From assembly GCA_020740775.1 (NCBI GenBank), contig JAHEWK010000005.1, forward strand, positions 1,922,001 to 1,986,000: a stretch of 64,000 nt of DNA, written 5' to 3'. Shown here piece after piece: positions 35,101 to 45,625 of this stretch. The notes under the pieces are model-generated. The model saw nothing but the letters and a program-made list of their open reading frames with translations. It was not told the origin of the DNA and made no database searches. A program made the translations under genes and the position numbers. This DNA is from Ilyonectria destructans. Taxonomy: Eukaryota; Ascomycota; Sordariomycetes; Hypocreales; Nectriaceae. Within the stretch, counting starts at the first letter, position 1; the number at the start of each line of letters is the position of its first letter.

Positions 35101-35815
35101 TAACGGCCGTTATTGCGACGTCGTGATGACTCCGTACCGACTCTCTGGCAACGATGAGAAGCTCAAGTCAGCCGAGGCCTTCTTTGCTGAGGACTCAGCC
35201 AGGCGGGAGTACGCATTTGCCAACGAGGTCCTGAACCGAGCGCGGGACTTCCGCTCCGTCGTCGAAGAGGCCGTCGAACGCGGAGTGGCGATACAGCTTT
35301 CCGCGTTCTGGGACATTGCACCACCGCTTTGTGGACTACTAGACAACATTCCGCTCGACCTCGAAGGCTTCAACATCCAAATCCCCGCAGCCGAGTTCGA
35401 CGAGAACCCATCGTACCATGTGTACCCGATGCAGTACCTGTTCAGCCTTCTGCTACACGCCGAGAAGAGCTCGTACCAGTTCATTGAGTCACACACAAAC
35501 TTACTCTGCCTACTACATGAGGTCAAGGAGGCTGTTGTACACGCCAAGGGCAAGGTACTAGAAACGCAGACGGCCGAGGCGGACGGCACGCCCATCCCGG
35601 CTGCGGAACGCGACACCCGTGCGCAGCACATGCGACAGGCCGAAGAGAGTCGCCTAACAGAAGACCTCAAGGAGAAGGTCCGCGTTGTGCGCGACCAGTG
35701 GAAGAGCGCGCTGGGCGAGAACGTCACGCAAGTCAAGCAGCGGCTCGGCGAGTACCTCCTGCAGATGGGCGGTTGGGACGAGGCGCTCGAGGATGGAGGT
35801 GTTGGCTCAGTCTAG
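32166..35815 (+). CDS. Large conserved-looking protein with disordered N-terminus and helical C-terminus, unknown
   Basis: Exons 32166-32424 and 32487-35815; 1195 residues. The 62-bp intron has GTAAGC, CTGAC branch and TTTCAG. An in-frame second ATG at 32184 is also possible. Residues 1 to about 500 are Pro/Ser-rich with poly-Pro runs (PPPPPGPPP) and many SP/TP sites. A folded segment follows (about 500-575: TAEQFAADTIERFQAFAAKE, FADFIVNESRIRRERYSG), another disordered stretch, then a long mostly helical region (about 790-1190) with coiled-coil character (KFAADSAKRREQFSKAA, LQQEINSGNISYADAAA) and LLKWIFEARESLHRAIYD. There is no membrane segment, signal peptide or catalytic motif. The poly-Pro plus coiled-coil layout would suit a cytoskeletal or polarity scaffold, but that is a guess. 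Confidence 0.85.
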
Positions 35816-36398
35816 ACGATGGCATGTGCAAACTGCCGGATAGACGCAGGAGAAAAGAAAGAGACGGGGGACACGAAGAGAGCAAGACTAGAGAGCAAGA
35901 CTAGAGAGGCGTTGATACCCCTGTGGCCTTGACATGGCTTGAGCGTTGGACTTGACTTCTTGTATATACCTATTTTTGAGAGTCGACGCGGCACTGAACA
36001 AACGCACCCCATATATGGAATGAGACATGATGATACGGATAAGTCCCAAAATGACGTCCGCAGATAATGGTGAGTTCTAGTATCAATTCTGTGTATTCCA
36101 CACTTAGTCGTACAATCGTTAGCCGGGATCAAAGCCAGTGCCTGGGCCGGTTCCGGTTCCTCCCTATGATGAGGCCTATAATTGTACATTTTGTTCCTCC
36201 TCCTCCTCGGTTGAATTCCATGTTGGCTGCGTTCTTTCGAGCTGTGCGGTTGGTTCGTTGATGTGTCTGAATGGTATGTGTTTCCTCGTTCGATGTATCC
36301 TCCCGTGGCCATATTTCCTGACCCAATTGCGTACCCAGCACATCGGTCCTAGCCCACCAAGGACTGCTTCGTATGCCTTTTCAATCCCGATCCCAGGC
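35816..36398. other. Convergent 3' flanks of the large gene and FMC1
   Basis: 583 bp. It contains a 13-bp tandem duplication (agcaagactagag, 35881-35906) just past the large gene. No coding signal. Confidence 0.6.
35881..35906. repeat. 13-bp tandem duplication in a 3' UTR
   Basis: agcaagactagag occurs twice head to tail, 66 bp after the preceding stop codon. Confidence 0.85.
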
Positions 36399-36728
36399 CT
36401 ATTTCTCAACATCATACTCGACCGGCAAATCCATGCCGACCTTGCGGGCCGTCAACCGCACGCGCTCATCAGTCGACATGCCCATGCCGGGGTTGTACCG
36501 CTCGAGCAGCGTGGAGTACAGGCGCTGCGAGCGGAGGTACGCGATGGCCTGGGCGGCGACCTCGACGCGGGCCTCGGGCGCGGCGGCGGCGGAAGAGGCG
36601 GTGGTGGTGAAGGACTCGCGCAGGCGGGTGTGCAGCGGGGAGCGCGGCGCGGCGAGGATGGGCCGCGGGGGCAGCTCGCGCAGGATGGAGCGGTAGAGGG
36701 AGCGGAGGGAGGCCGGTGCGGAAGCCAT
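36399..36728 (-). CDS. FMC1: Fmc1, mitochondrial ATP synthase assembly factor (LYR family)
   Basis: Single exon, 109 residues, ATG at 36726-36728. The LYR tripeptide is at residues 11-13 (LRSLYRSILREL). SPLHTRLRESF and the C-terminal block YLRSQRLYSTLLERYNPGM...ERVRLTARKVGMDLP are characteristic of Fmc1. It works in the mitochondrial matrix with Atp12 in F1 assembly, needed in yeast at high temperature. The short basic N-terminus can serve for import. It is divergent from MET22 with 566 bp between starts. Confidence 0.88.
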   Translation of the reverse strand: MASAPASLRSLYRSILRELPPRPILAAPRSPLHTRLRESFTTTASSAAAAPEARVEVAAQAIAYLRSQRLYSTLLERYNPGMGMSTDERVRLTARKVGMDLPVEYDVEK

Positions 36729-37294
36729 TTTTAGCGGCGAGGCGGAGGGCGGTTGTATTGAATTGATGGGATGTCGAGGCCGGAAGATGGAGAGCTGCGG
36801 CTTGATGGGAGGTTTGGAGGTCTGGAATTACCGACCAATCACAGCACCGAATGGCTTTTGCTGGGGCCGAAAAATTGCTAGTGCGCTGAGGGACCGCCGA
36901 GACCGCCAGAGAAAGCTGCCCCTCATCGCCGCGCGGTCCCTGGAATTGGATGTGGTGATGGAGGGGCAGATGGCATCACGTCCGCGGAAGCATTTATACG
37001 CGAAACACAGAGACGCGGCGAGATATAAGGAGATATGTAGAACCCCCCACCCTGGAGGCATTACGTTTCCTGCTTCGTAATTGCAGTGCAAAAGCAACAT
37101 TCCCTCCCGCGCAAGCGTCCATTGCTCTTCTCTTACGAAACCATCCCCACGTCATCGTCATCTACTCTGTCGTGTCCCCCACACACACGCAAACCAGTAT
37201 CTCCTAAACACCAACCAAACCACACCGACGACCCGCCGATGACCCGCCAGCCGTCGTCGTGCTTTCTTTCTAATTCTCGTAGCATCGCCTCTTC
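36729..37294. promoter_or_regulatory. Divergent promoter region of FMC1 and MET22
   Basis: 566 bp between start codons. The MET22 side ends in a C/T/A-rich leader (about 37090-37290). No element identified. Confidence 0.5.
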
Positions 37295-38536
37295 ATGCCC
37301 ATTCTCAACCCTCGCCTCCTCCTGCTCTCACTCCTCCTCCTCACGCTGGCTGTCCTACTCTCGCCGTCCGTCCTCCCCCGTCTCCGCCAACTCTCTGCCC
37401 ACCTCCTCACCGCAACTGCCTCATCCCCGTCCGTCTTGCTCCGTCGAACGACCTCCTCCACGATGGCCGCCCCCGCCTACGCCTCCGAGCTCCAGATTGC
37501 GCAGCTGGCCGTCCAGCGCGCCTCCATCCTGACCAAGCGCGTCTTCCACGAGAAGGCCAAGGGCACCGTCGACAAGAACGACAAGAGCCCCGTCACCATC
37601 GGCGACTTTGGCGCCCAGGCCCTCATCATCGCCGCCCTCCAGCGCCACTTCCCCGAGGACGCCATTGTCGCCGAGGAGGAGGCCGCCCAGCTGCGCGACG
37701 ATGACAACCTGAAGCAGACCATCTGGGACCTCGTCAAGTCCACCAAGCTCGACGACCCCGCCGCTGAGGAGCTTCTCGGCGGGCCCATCAAGGACATCGA
37801 CTCCATGCTGGAGCTCATCGACCGCGGCAACAGCCTCGGCGGCTCCTCTGGCCGCATCTGGACCATCGACCCCATTGACGGCACCAAGGGCTTCCTGCGC
37901 GGCGGCCAGTACGCCGTCTGCCTGGGCCTCATGGTCGACGCCGATGTCAAAGTCGGCGTCCTGGGCTGCCCCAACCTGCCCATTGACGATGCCGCCCGCC
38001 TCACTGCCGACATTGGCTCCAACGCGACTGACGAGGGCCGTGGTGTTCTCTTCTCCGCCGTCCAGGGTCACGGTGCCACCAGCCGTGCCCTGACTGCCGG
38101 TGCTCTCGCCGCCGAGAAGCCCATCGCCATGCGCGCCATTGACGACCTCTCCAAAGCCACCTTCTGCGAGAGCGTTGAGGCCGGCCACTCTGCCCACGAC
38201 GACCAGGCCCTCATCTCCAAGAAGCTCGGCATTACTGAGCCCAGCGTCCGCATGGACAGCCAGGCCAAGTACGGTTCTATCGCCCGCGGCGCCGGTGACA
38301 TTTACCTTCGCCTGCCCGTCAAGGCCACCTACCAGGAGAAGATCTGGGACCACGCCGCCGGTGACCTCATCGTCCGCGAGGCTGGTGGCCAGGTCACCGA
38401 CATTCACGGCAAGCGCCTTGACTTTGGAGTTGGCCGAACGCTCGCCAACAACAAGGGTGTCATTGCTGCGCCTGCTGCCGTCCACGACAAGGTCCTGCAG
38501 GCCGTGCAGGAGGTTCTTAGTGCCAAGCAGGCATGA
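37295..38536 (+). CDS. MET22: Met22/Hal2, 3'(2'),5'-bisphosphate nucleotidase with N-terminal extension
   Basis: Single exon, 413 residues. Catalytic core motifs of the Li-sensitive inositol-phosphatase superfamily: EEEAA (about residue 125), DPIDGTKGF with metal-binding Asp192 and Asp195, and WDHAAGDLI near residue 352. The enzyme hydrolyses PAP to AMP and PAPS to APS, which keeps sulfate assimilation and RNA processing from being inhibited. It is the target of Na+/Li+ toxicity in yeast. The first 56 residues form an extension with a hydrophobic run (LLLLSLLLLTLAVLLS) followed by Arg/Ser-rich sequence. A second in-frame ATG at 37463 would give a 357-residue protein, the size of the yeast enzyme. 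Which start is used decides between membrane/organelle and cytosolic forms. Confidence 0.93.
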   Translation: MPILNPRLLLLSLLLLTLAVLLSPSVLPRLRQLSAHLLTATASSPSVLLRRTTSSTMAAPAYASELQIAQLAVQRASILTKRVFHEKAKGTVDKNDKSPVTIGDFGAQALIIAALQRHFPEDAIVAEEEAAQLRDDDNLKQTIWDLVKSTKLDDPAAEELLGGPIKDIDSMLELIDRGNSLGGSSGRIWTIDPIDGTKGFLRGGQYAVCLGLMVDADVKVGVLGCPNLPIDDAARLTADIGSNATDEGRGVLFSAVQGHGATSRALTAGALAAEKPIAMRAIDDLSKATFCESVEAGHSAHDDQALISKKLGITEPSVRMDSQAKYGSIARGAGDIYLRLPVKATYQEKIWDHAAGDLIVREAGGQVTDIHGKRLDFGVGRTLANNKGVIAAPAAVHDKVLQAVQEVLSAKQA

Positions 38537-38787
38537 ATGGACAATGTAGCCGCAATATAAAAAGATATAGAAAGGGTTCAGGGAAACGGGAAATGGATGT
38601 GACGGATATGGAATAAAAAGCGAGAATCCAGAAGTAGTTTTTTGTATATGCCTTGACACAGATAGTACACGTCTGTACACGAGACTATAATACACACGCA
38701 AGCTGCGTCCCGCCGAGTCGGCCAGCGGCCCAATCACACGCCCCTTCCAAGTGGCCACCGGCCACAAAGACCTCATCCAAAAGTCCT

Positions 38788-39718
38788 CTATTTGATCTTC
38801 TTCTGCTTCAGCTTGATCGTCTGGTCGTTGATGAAGACGCCCTTGCCCTTGTATGGCTCCGGGGGGCGCCACTTGCGCACGCGGCCAGCGAACGACATGA
38901 GCACCTCACGGTCGATGCCCTCAATCAGGATACGAGTGGGCGATGGTGTCGTAACGGTGACACCGCGGGGGATACCCTCCTCAACGGGGTGCGTAAATCC
39001 GAGCTTGAGACACAGGAATCGCTGTCCAGGAAACTCCTCCTTGCCACCACGCTCCTCGACGCTGGCTCGGTAACCGACACCGACGAGGCGCAGGATCGCA
39101 GTGTGGCCCTCGGAGACGCCCATAATGTAGTTCTTGAGGTACGCCCAGGATGTGCCTATTCAACAAAAGACCGCTTGTTAGCAAAATGGTCATTGGGGTA
39201 GAGCAGAAGGACAGAAACTCACCCCACATCTCCTTCTGCTGCTTGACATCCGAGTCCTGGACAGTCAGGATTGCCATTCGGTTGTCCTCATCGTGCTTCA
39301 CTTCCACAAATTCGGGGACCTCGAGATCCAACGATCCTACACATTTCAGTCAGCAAAAATGTACTCGATTCCTTTTGTCTGCTTCTTGTGTTGGCCTCCA
39401 ACGTCAGGCAAAAAACGTACCAAGAGGCCCTTTGACCGTAATGGTCTTCTTGTAGATCCTCTTGTAGGTCGTCATATCCTTCTTCGCCTTGGGCTCGCCA
39501 ATAAACAGCTCAACGCCTGGAGGCACCGAGATGGGCGTCCGGCCTAGCTTGGAGGGTCGTTTCGAGGTCGTCGAGAAAAGAGCTGCCGAGGTGGAGCGCG
39601 GTGTCGCGGTTTGCCATGCTGGTACGAGGAATCCGGGGAGCGTCACCGGGGTTGGTGAGGAGGCAGCAATGGCTCGTCCCAATGCCTTCCCCCGACGGGG
39701 AGCAAACATGGCAGCCAT
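38788..39718 (-). CDS. MRPL6: Mitochondrial large-subunit ribosomal protein uL6m
   Basis: Exons 39718-39421, 39336-39223 and 39155-38788; 259 residues. Introns are 84 bp (GTACGT, GCTGACTGA, TGTAG) and 67 bp (GTGAGT...AATAG). The N-terminus is basic and Ser/Thr/Ala-rich, as in a mitochondrial presequence. The uL6 body includes RTPISVPPGVEL, TVKGPLGSL, the second-domain GVGYRAS and LGFTHPVE, and the RNA-binding terminus FAGRVRKWRPPEPYKGKGV. It is part of the mitochondrial ribosome large subunit near the sarcin-ricin loop region. It converges on MET22 with only 251 bp between stops. Confidence 0.93.
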
Positions 39719-40147
39719 TGATTCAACCCTACGTTCGTACGGGTCTAAGGGTGGATGTCGGTCGTAGCCAAGGTCGAGGTGCTCGTCGAAGCTTGACTTT
39801 TTGACGCTTAGTCACCGCGTCACGTGTGCTCCCAATATGTGCACGGGGCTTAGAGAATCATATATCAGACCACTTCTACGACGCTACAGCCCGATATGTA
39901 GAATCAAAATTGTATGAATCACGAATTATAGCAGAATAGGGAACTAAGTTGTTACCAATGTGTACTTGTGGACCTGTTGGTTTACAATTGTCAAGTGAAT
40001 TGTACTACCACTGTCGAGGATATCTAGAAACCCCTTTCAACAATTACTACCACCACCCGAATAGAATTGGCCTAGGCCGACTATACATCAAGCTGCATCT
40101 AAACGAAGAGACAGGCTAGCAGGATCACAGACGCATTAAAGGTCTGT
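39719..40147. other. Intergenic between uL6m start and beta-tubulin stop
   Basis: 429 bp: promoter of uL6m plus 3' flank of beta-tubulin (both minus strand). No coding signal. Confidence 0.6.
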
Positions 40148-41796
40148 TTACTCCTCAGGCTCAAGGCCCTCCTCCTCGTACTCCTCCTCCTCGTCATCAA
40201 TACCAGCATCCTGGTACTGCTGGTACTCCGAGACAAGATCGTTCATGTTGGACTCAGCCTCAGTGAACTCCATCTCGTCCATACCCTCACCAGTGTACCA
40301 ATGCAAGAAAGCCTTGCGTCGGAACATGGCAGTGAACTGCTCACCGACACGCTTGAAGAGCTCTTGGATGGAGGTGGAGTTTCCAATGAAGGTGGAAGAC
40401 ATGGTAAGACCACGGGGAGGGATGGCGCAAAGAGCAGTCTGGATGTTGTTGGGGATCCACTCGACGAAGTAGGAAGAGTTCTTGTTCTGGACGTTGCGCA
40501 TCTGGTCCTCGACCTCCTTCATGGCGACCTTGCCACGGAAGATGGCACAGCAGGTCAGGTAACGACCGTTACGGAAGTCAGAGGCAGCCATCATGTTCTT
40601 GGGGTCGAACATCTGCTGGGTCAACTCAGGAACGCTGACAGCGCGGAAAGAGTGGGCACCACGGCTGGTCAGGGGAGCGAAGCCGACCATGAAGAAGTGC
40701 AGACGGGGGAAGGGGACCATGTTGACGGCCAGCTTTCGGAGATCAGAGTTCAGCTGACCAGGGAATCGGAGGCAGGTGGTGACACCGGACATGACGGCGG
40801 AGACCAGGTAGTTCAGGTCACCGTAAGAGGGGTTGGACAGCTTGAGGGTGCGCATGCAGATGTCGTAGAGAGCCTCGTTATCGATACAGAAGGTCTCGTC
40901 GGAGTTCTCGACCAGCTGGTGGACAGAGAGGGTGGCGTTGTAGGGCTCAACGACGGTGTCGGAGACCTTGGGGGAGGGAACGACGGAGAAGGTGGCCATC
41001 ATTCGGTCGGGGAACTCCTCACGGATCTTGGAGATGAGCAGCGTTCCCATACCAGCACCGGTACCACCACCCAGGGAGTGGGTGATCTGGAAACCCTGGA
41101 GGCAGTCGCAGCCCTCAGCCTCGCGGCGGACGACATCGAGGACCTGGTCGACGAGCTCGGCACCCTCAGTGTAATGACCCTTGGCCCAGTTGTTGCCAGC
41201 ACCGGACTGACCGAAGACGAAGTTGTCGGGGCGGAAGAGCTGGCCGAAAGGACCGGCACGGACAGCGTCCATGGTACCGGGCTCGAGATCGACGAGGACG
41301 GCGCGAGGGACATACTTGTTTCCAGAGGCCTGCGTGGTGTGAGTTCGACACCTCCTGAATAGGGGCAGATGAGTAGATTCCACGTACCTCGTTGAAGTAG
41401 ACGCTCATGCGCTCGAGCTGCAGCTCGGAGGTACCGTTGTAGACACCATTGCTGTCGAGACCGTGCTCGCCAGAGATGGTCTGCCAGAAAGCAGCACCAA
41501 TTTGGTTACCCTATCGAGGCATCGTTAGCGAATCCCCGCACGTCGGATCGTTGAAGAGGATGAAGCACTTACGCACTGGCCGGTCTGGAGGTGGACCTAT
41601 ATTGCACAAGAAAGTCATGGTCAGCCATCTTGTCCCAAAATCACGTCGTGGTTGAAGTCCCGAGCTTTGTTGTCCTAAAGGCGGTGGAAATGCTGCGGCG
41701 GGGTAGAATCAGGGGCAGCATCGCCCGAGCAGGTAACAGAACGCGTCGTTGGGAGCGGGCAACCACAAGAGGCAGGCAACTTACAATCTCACGCAT
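40148..41796 (-). CDS. tub2: Beta-tubulin
   Basis: Four exons: 41796-41785 (MREI), 41596-41573 (VHLQTGQC), 41510-41388 and 41329-40148; 446 residues. Introns are 188, 62 and 58 bp. The positions after codons 4 and 12 are the classic ascomycete beta-tubulin intron sites. The GTP-binding tubulin signature GGGTGAGMG and the acidic C-terminal tail ([16 protein letters not shown]) are present. It polymerises with alpha-tubulin into microtubules. Residues linked to benzimidazole resistance are the sensitive type: His6 (MREIVH), Phe167 (MMATF), Glu198 and Phe200 (SDETFC). I see no second tubulin gene in the window. Confidence 0.98.
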
Positions 41797-43272
41797 ATTG
41801 ACGGTTGGGGATGGATGTAGCTGTAAGAGGATGTGTCGTGGAGGAGTGAAGATGCAGGGCGAAAGACGTCGGGAGCTGAGCTAGCTTTCAAGACGGAGTG
41901 GGTTGGAAGGTGACACGGTCAAGGGGAGTTGTTGATTTTTGTTGGAGAGCGGGACGTGAAATTGTTCACCGCCACGGCCCCCCCAATAACCCACCGGCAA
42001 GGGGAGGGGCGAGGGGGGCCTAGGGGCCTGAAGGGGGCCGCCGCCCAGCGCACTTTCGCTTGTTTGCTTAGTGACCCGTGCGTGGCTGAAAAGGGCAAGG
42101 CGCCAACGCAGGCACCTGCCAACACCCGCCAAAATCTGGCCAGAGACAGACCACGCCGCACCGAACAAAGGGCACGCGGGTAGTAGTTCTTCACGCCGGC
42201 CAAGCCAAGCTGAGTCTATACTACGTATAAAACACCAAAGGGATTAATACCGTCTAGCAACGGTCATGTCGGCATTGATGCCAGGGATCTTCACATCCAG
42301 ACCTGTCAAACTGGCACCGGCAACTCTGCAGCAAAAGCTGGGACCGCCAGGAGGCCAGCCACGTATTTCCCACTGACGGCCCGGGGCGCCACGAGAGCTC
42401 GCCCCACAGCTCGCTGGACAATCGCACCGCTCCAGTGGATGGGGCAGAACACGGGTCAACTGGGGATATTGGACGATCGGCATTGGATATTTGCTCGGGA
42501 AAGGGGAAAGTGAGGCGGCAGCGTCTTGGTATTCCAGGAGGCATCAAATGGGCTACGTCTAACACTACATACCATGTATGCTATCCCGGGTCGGAATGGC
42601 GTATCCCATGCCATCGTTTAGCGGACACAATATAAGTAAGTAATCCGAAGATATCTATCATGCCCCGTGCATGCCAGTAAGTTGTACGCTTATGGTTATC
42701 CCCTAATGAGGTGATAAGCCCGCCCAGAAGGCACCTGGCCATGTTCGAGCTACCCTACATCGATGAACCAGACTCGAATGCGACTTCGTTTTCAAGCCTA
42801 AATCGAAAGACAAATACTTACAAGTGTTTTTATTCGCACGAATTGCATACATGACTTCCAGATGGGTGCACCACCTCGTGAATTAGCTTCATCTGGTTTG
42901 TATGGCGGCATGTTGGTTAGGGGGAAAAGTTAATTATTCATAAACACTAAGCATATACATGTATGCATAATACATACAACTTTAGGATGGTTTAGTCTTT
43001 TAGTTCCACAACATATATTACACGATGACTAAATGCCAAATGTGTCTTGCAATTACAGATAGCCGTGCATATGCCTGCGGATAAGAATACTCACGATATC
43101 GACACAACTTGTGCATCGAAATGGGATTGTACTTGGATCTTACCTACCCTATAAGGGATTGAATCGGAGGACTCACATCGACTGAGGAACAAAACCACAA
43201 GCTGCATATTGCACCAAAGGAACACCCATGTAGTATTTATATCTATCACATGGTCTGTAATACCTGCTCCCT
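41797..43272. other. Intergenic: beta-tubulin promoter and GCN20 3' flank
   Basis: 1.5 kb. GC-rich with pyrimidine tracts near the tubulin start (41880-42180), then AT-rich towards GCN20 (42800-43060). Open frames lack ATG starts or motifs. Confidence 0.55.
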
Positions 43273-45625
43273 TTAGTGAGCCTTGACAACACCAGCCGCG
43301 TTGGCCTGGGCAGCAATCCTCTTCTTGTACTGTTGCACGTCGCCAGGGAACTTCTCTACCGTTCCGCCATCACACACCCACAGTGACTTACACACTGACT
43401 GCAGCATTGTCACATCGTGAGAAACCATCAGCACACCACCCTGGAACTCGTTCAGCGCCTCCGCCAGCGCATCCATGGCCTCAATATCCAGATGGTTAGA
43501 AGGCTCGTCCAGCACCAGGATGTGAGGGTTCGTCAATGCCAGGCAGGCAAACGCCACACGTGACTTTTGACCTCCAGACAGGAGTTCCATCTTCTGCAGA
43601 CCCGTTGTGCCCGTGATACCAAAGGCGCCGAGTCGTCGTCGGTACTCCTCGTCCGTGCGGCCGGGGTAGTTCTTGGCCATGAAGCTCACAGCGCTCGTAT
43701 TCAAGTCTAGGGCGTCGACGTGATGCTGTGCAAAGAAACCGATGCGGAGACGAGGGTGTTGCGAGATCAGACCAGTGGAAGCCTCTAGCTTGCCAATAAG
43801 CAGCTTGAGAATCGTTGTCTTACCAGCACCGTTGGGTCCCACGATACCAATACGGGAATCCAGCTGGACATCCAAGTCGACATTTCGCAGAAGAATATTG
43901 TCCTTGTTGTATCCAAAGGTAACGCCGGACATCTGGACAATAGGAGGCGACAACTTCTCCACCTCGGGGAAAGTGAACTTGACGCTGTACTCGGCCTCTG
44001 GGGCTTCCAGGATGGGCATCTTTTCCAACTTCTTGATACGGGACTGGGCTTCTGAGGACTTGGCCGCGTTGTAGCGGAACTTGTCGATGAAGGCCTGCAG
44101 ATGGGCACGCTGAACCATTTGGTTCTCGTACTCTCGCTTGGCCACCTTCTTTCGCTCTTCTCGGGTGCCGTAGAAGGAATCGAAGTTGGCTCCGCGGTAG
44201 TAGTCGAGGCGCTGCGAGTGCTGATGGATGATGTCGGTAGCGACCTCGTTGAGGAACGCTCTGTCGTGAGAGACGACCAGGACAGTGCTGGGGTAGCCTT
44301 GTAGATAGTCGGAAAGGAAAGCAATCGAGGGAACGTCCAACATGTTCGACGGTTCGTCCAGAAGCAACAAGTCAGGTTCACAGAAGAGGGCTCGTGCCAG
44401 TGCCAGACGCATTCTCCAACCACCGGAGAACGTCTTCGTGGCAAATTGCTGTCGCTCGGGAGAGAATCCAAGACCAGCAAGAATACTGGCCGCTCTGGGC
44501 TCGGCCTTGTCGGACTCCATCTCGGCCAACTTTCCTTGGATATCTCCAAGCTTGTTATCGTGGGTCTCCCTGTCGCGATCAATCCTAGCTGCATCTGCTG
44601 AAGTATCGGCCAGGCCAACTCGCTGGGCTTCTAGCTCTGCCAAACGTGCCATGATTTGCTAAAACAATGTCAGACAGTACAAATTGGTCAAGGAAACGAG
44701 ATAATGCTCACGTCTTGGTCCCTGAGAAGAACCTTGCGCCACACGTCTGCGTCAAGCACAGCTTGGATAGCTGGTGTATCATCGCCAGTAATCTAGTCAT
44801 ATTAACATAAACATTCGCCGCGACCACAGAGACACTTACCTCCTGCTCGACGTGAAGAATAGAAATATGGGTGGGAATGGCGACTTCTCTCTTGGAGAGG
44901 GCTCGGAGCAGCGTAGATTTACCAACACCGTTGTTACCAACCAGACCATAACGGTGGCCGTAAGCGAGCGTGAGGTTGGTGTCTGTGAGAATGCGGTTTC
45001 CACCAATAGAAACATCGATACTATCGAGTTTGACGTCTTTGGTCTTGGTTCCGGCGCCAGAACCCAATTGAAGCGGGTTGACGGCCATGTAGAACTCCTC
45101 GTAAGACTGCGTAGACTCGGGCAGCTCGAGAAGTCTCGACGCCTCGTACTCGACGGTCTTGAAGGTCTTCTTTTGTTGCTTCGCCGCAATCTTTCTCTCG
45201 GCCTTCTCCAGCTTCTTGCGGTCGACCTTGGATTCAACCTTTCTCGCATTCGCCGATTCCAAGTCGACACCGCCCGTCGCCACCGCCAACGTCGACGACA
45301 TGTTGCGCTGCGAACTAACCTGGATAGTCTGATCAAGACGCCTCACGATCGAAGGCCCCGTCCTCTGGGCACCGTTGGCAGCGGTGTACTTGTCCACCCA
45401 TTTCTCGACGAGTTGCTTGATCTTCTCCTCCACGTTGGCATTCACCTCGCCTGATGCGGACAGGAGCAGGTCAGTGACGGTAGCAGCAGCCTCGTTCAGA
45501 GGAGAAGGACCGGAGGGGTCCTCCTCATCCGACCATGTAGTAGAAGCATGGGTCAGGTAGCCCACGGAGTACTCGGAGACCACGGGGTCGATGTTGGGCA
45601 GGACAGCTCTGATATCAGCCTCCAT
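43273..45625 (-). CDS. GCN20: Gcn20, ABCF-type translation-control ATPase
   Basis: Exons 45625-44840, 44792-44712 and 44658-43273; 750 residues (yeast 752). Introns are 47 and 53 bp. The start MEADIRAVLPNIDPVVSEYSVGYL matches the family, so the frame further upstream (non-ATG) was not used. An N-terminal Gcn1-binding region is followed by two ABC domains. ABC1 has GLVGNNGVGKST, FSGGWRMRLALARA and LLLLDEPSNMLD. ABC2 has GIVGPNGAGKTT, LSGGQKSRVAFACL and ILVLDEPSNHLD. There are no membrane helices. It works with Gcn1 on ribosomes to activate the kinase Gcn2 when uncharged tRNA builds up. Both ATP sites look complete. Confidence 0.96.

Noticed and set aside
37421..38872. 483-codon minus-strand frame opposite MET22
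   Set aside because: Antisense shadow of a GC-rich coding sequence; Val/Gly/Asp-rich with no motif.
40301..41362. 353-codon plus-strand frame opposite beta-tubulin
   Set aside because: Shadow of the tubulin codons on the other strand.
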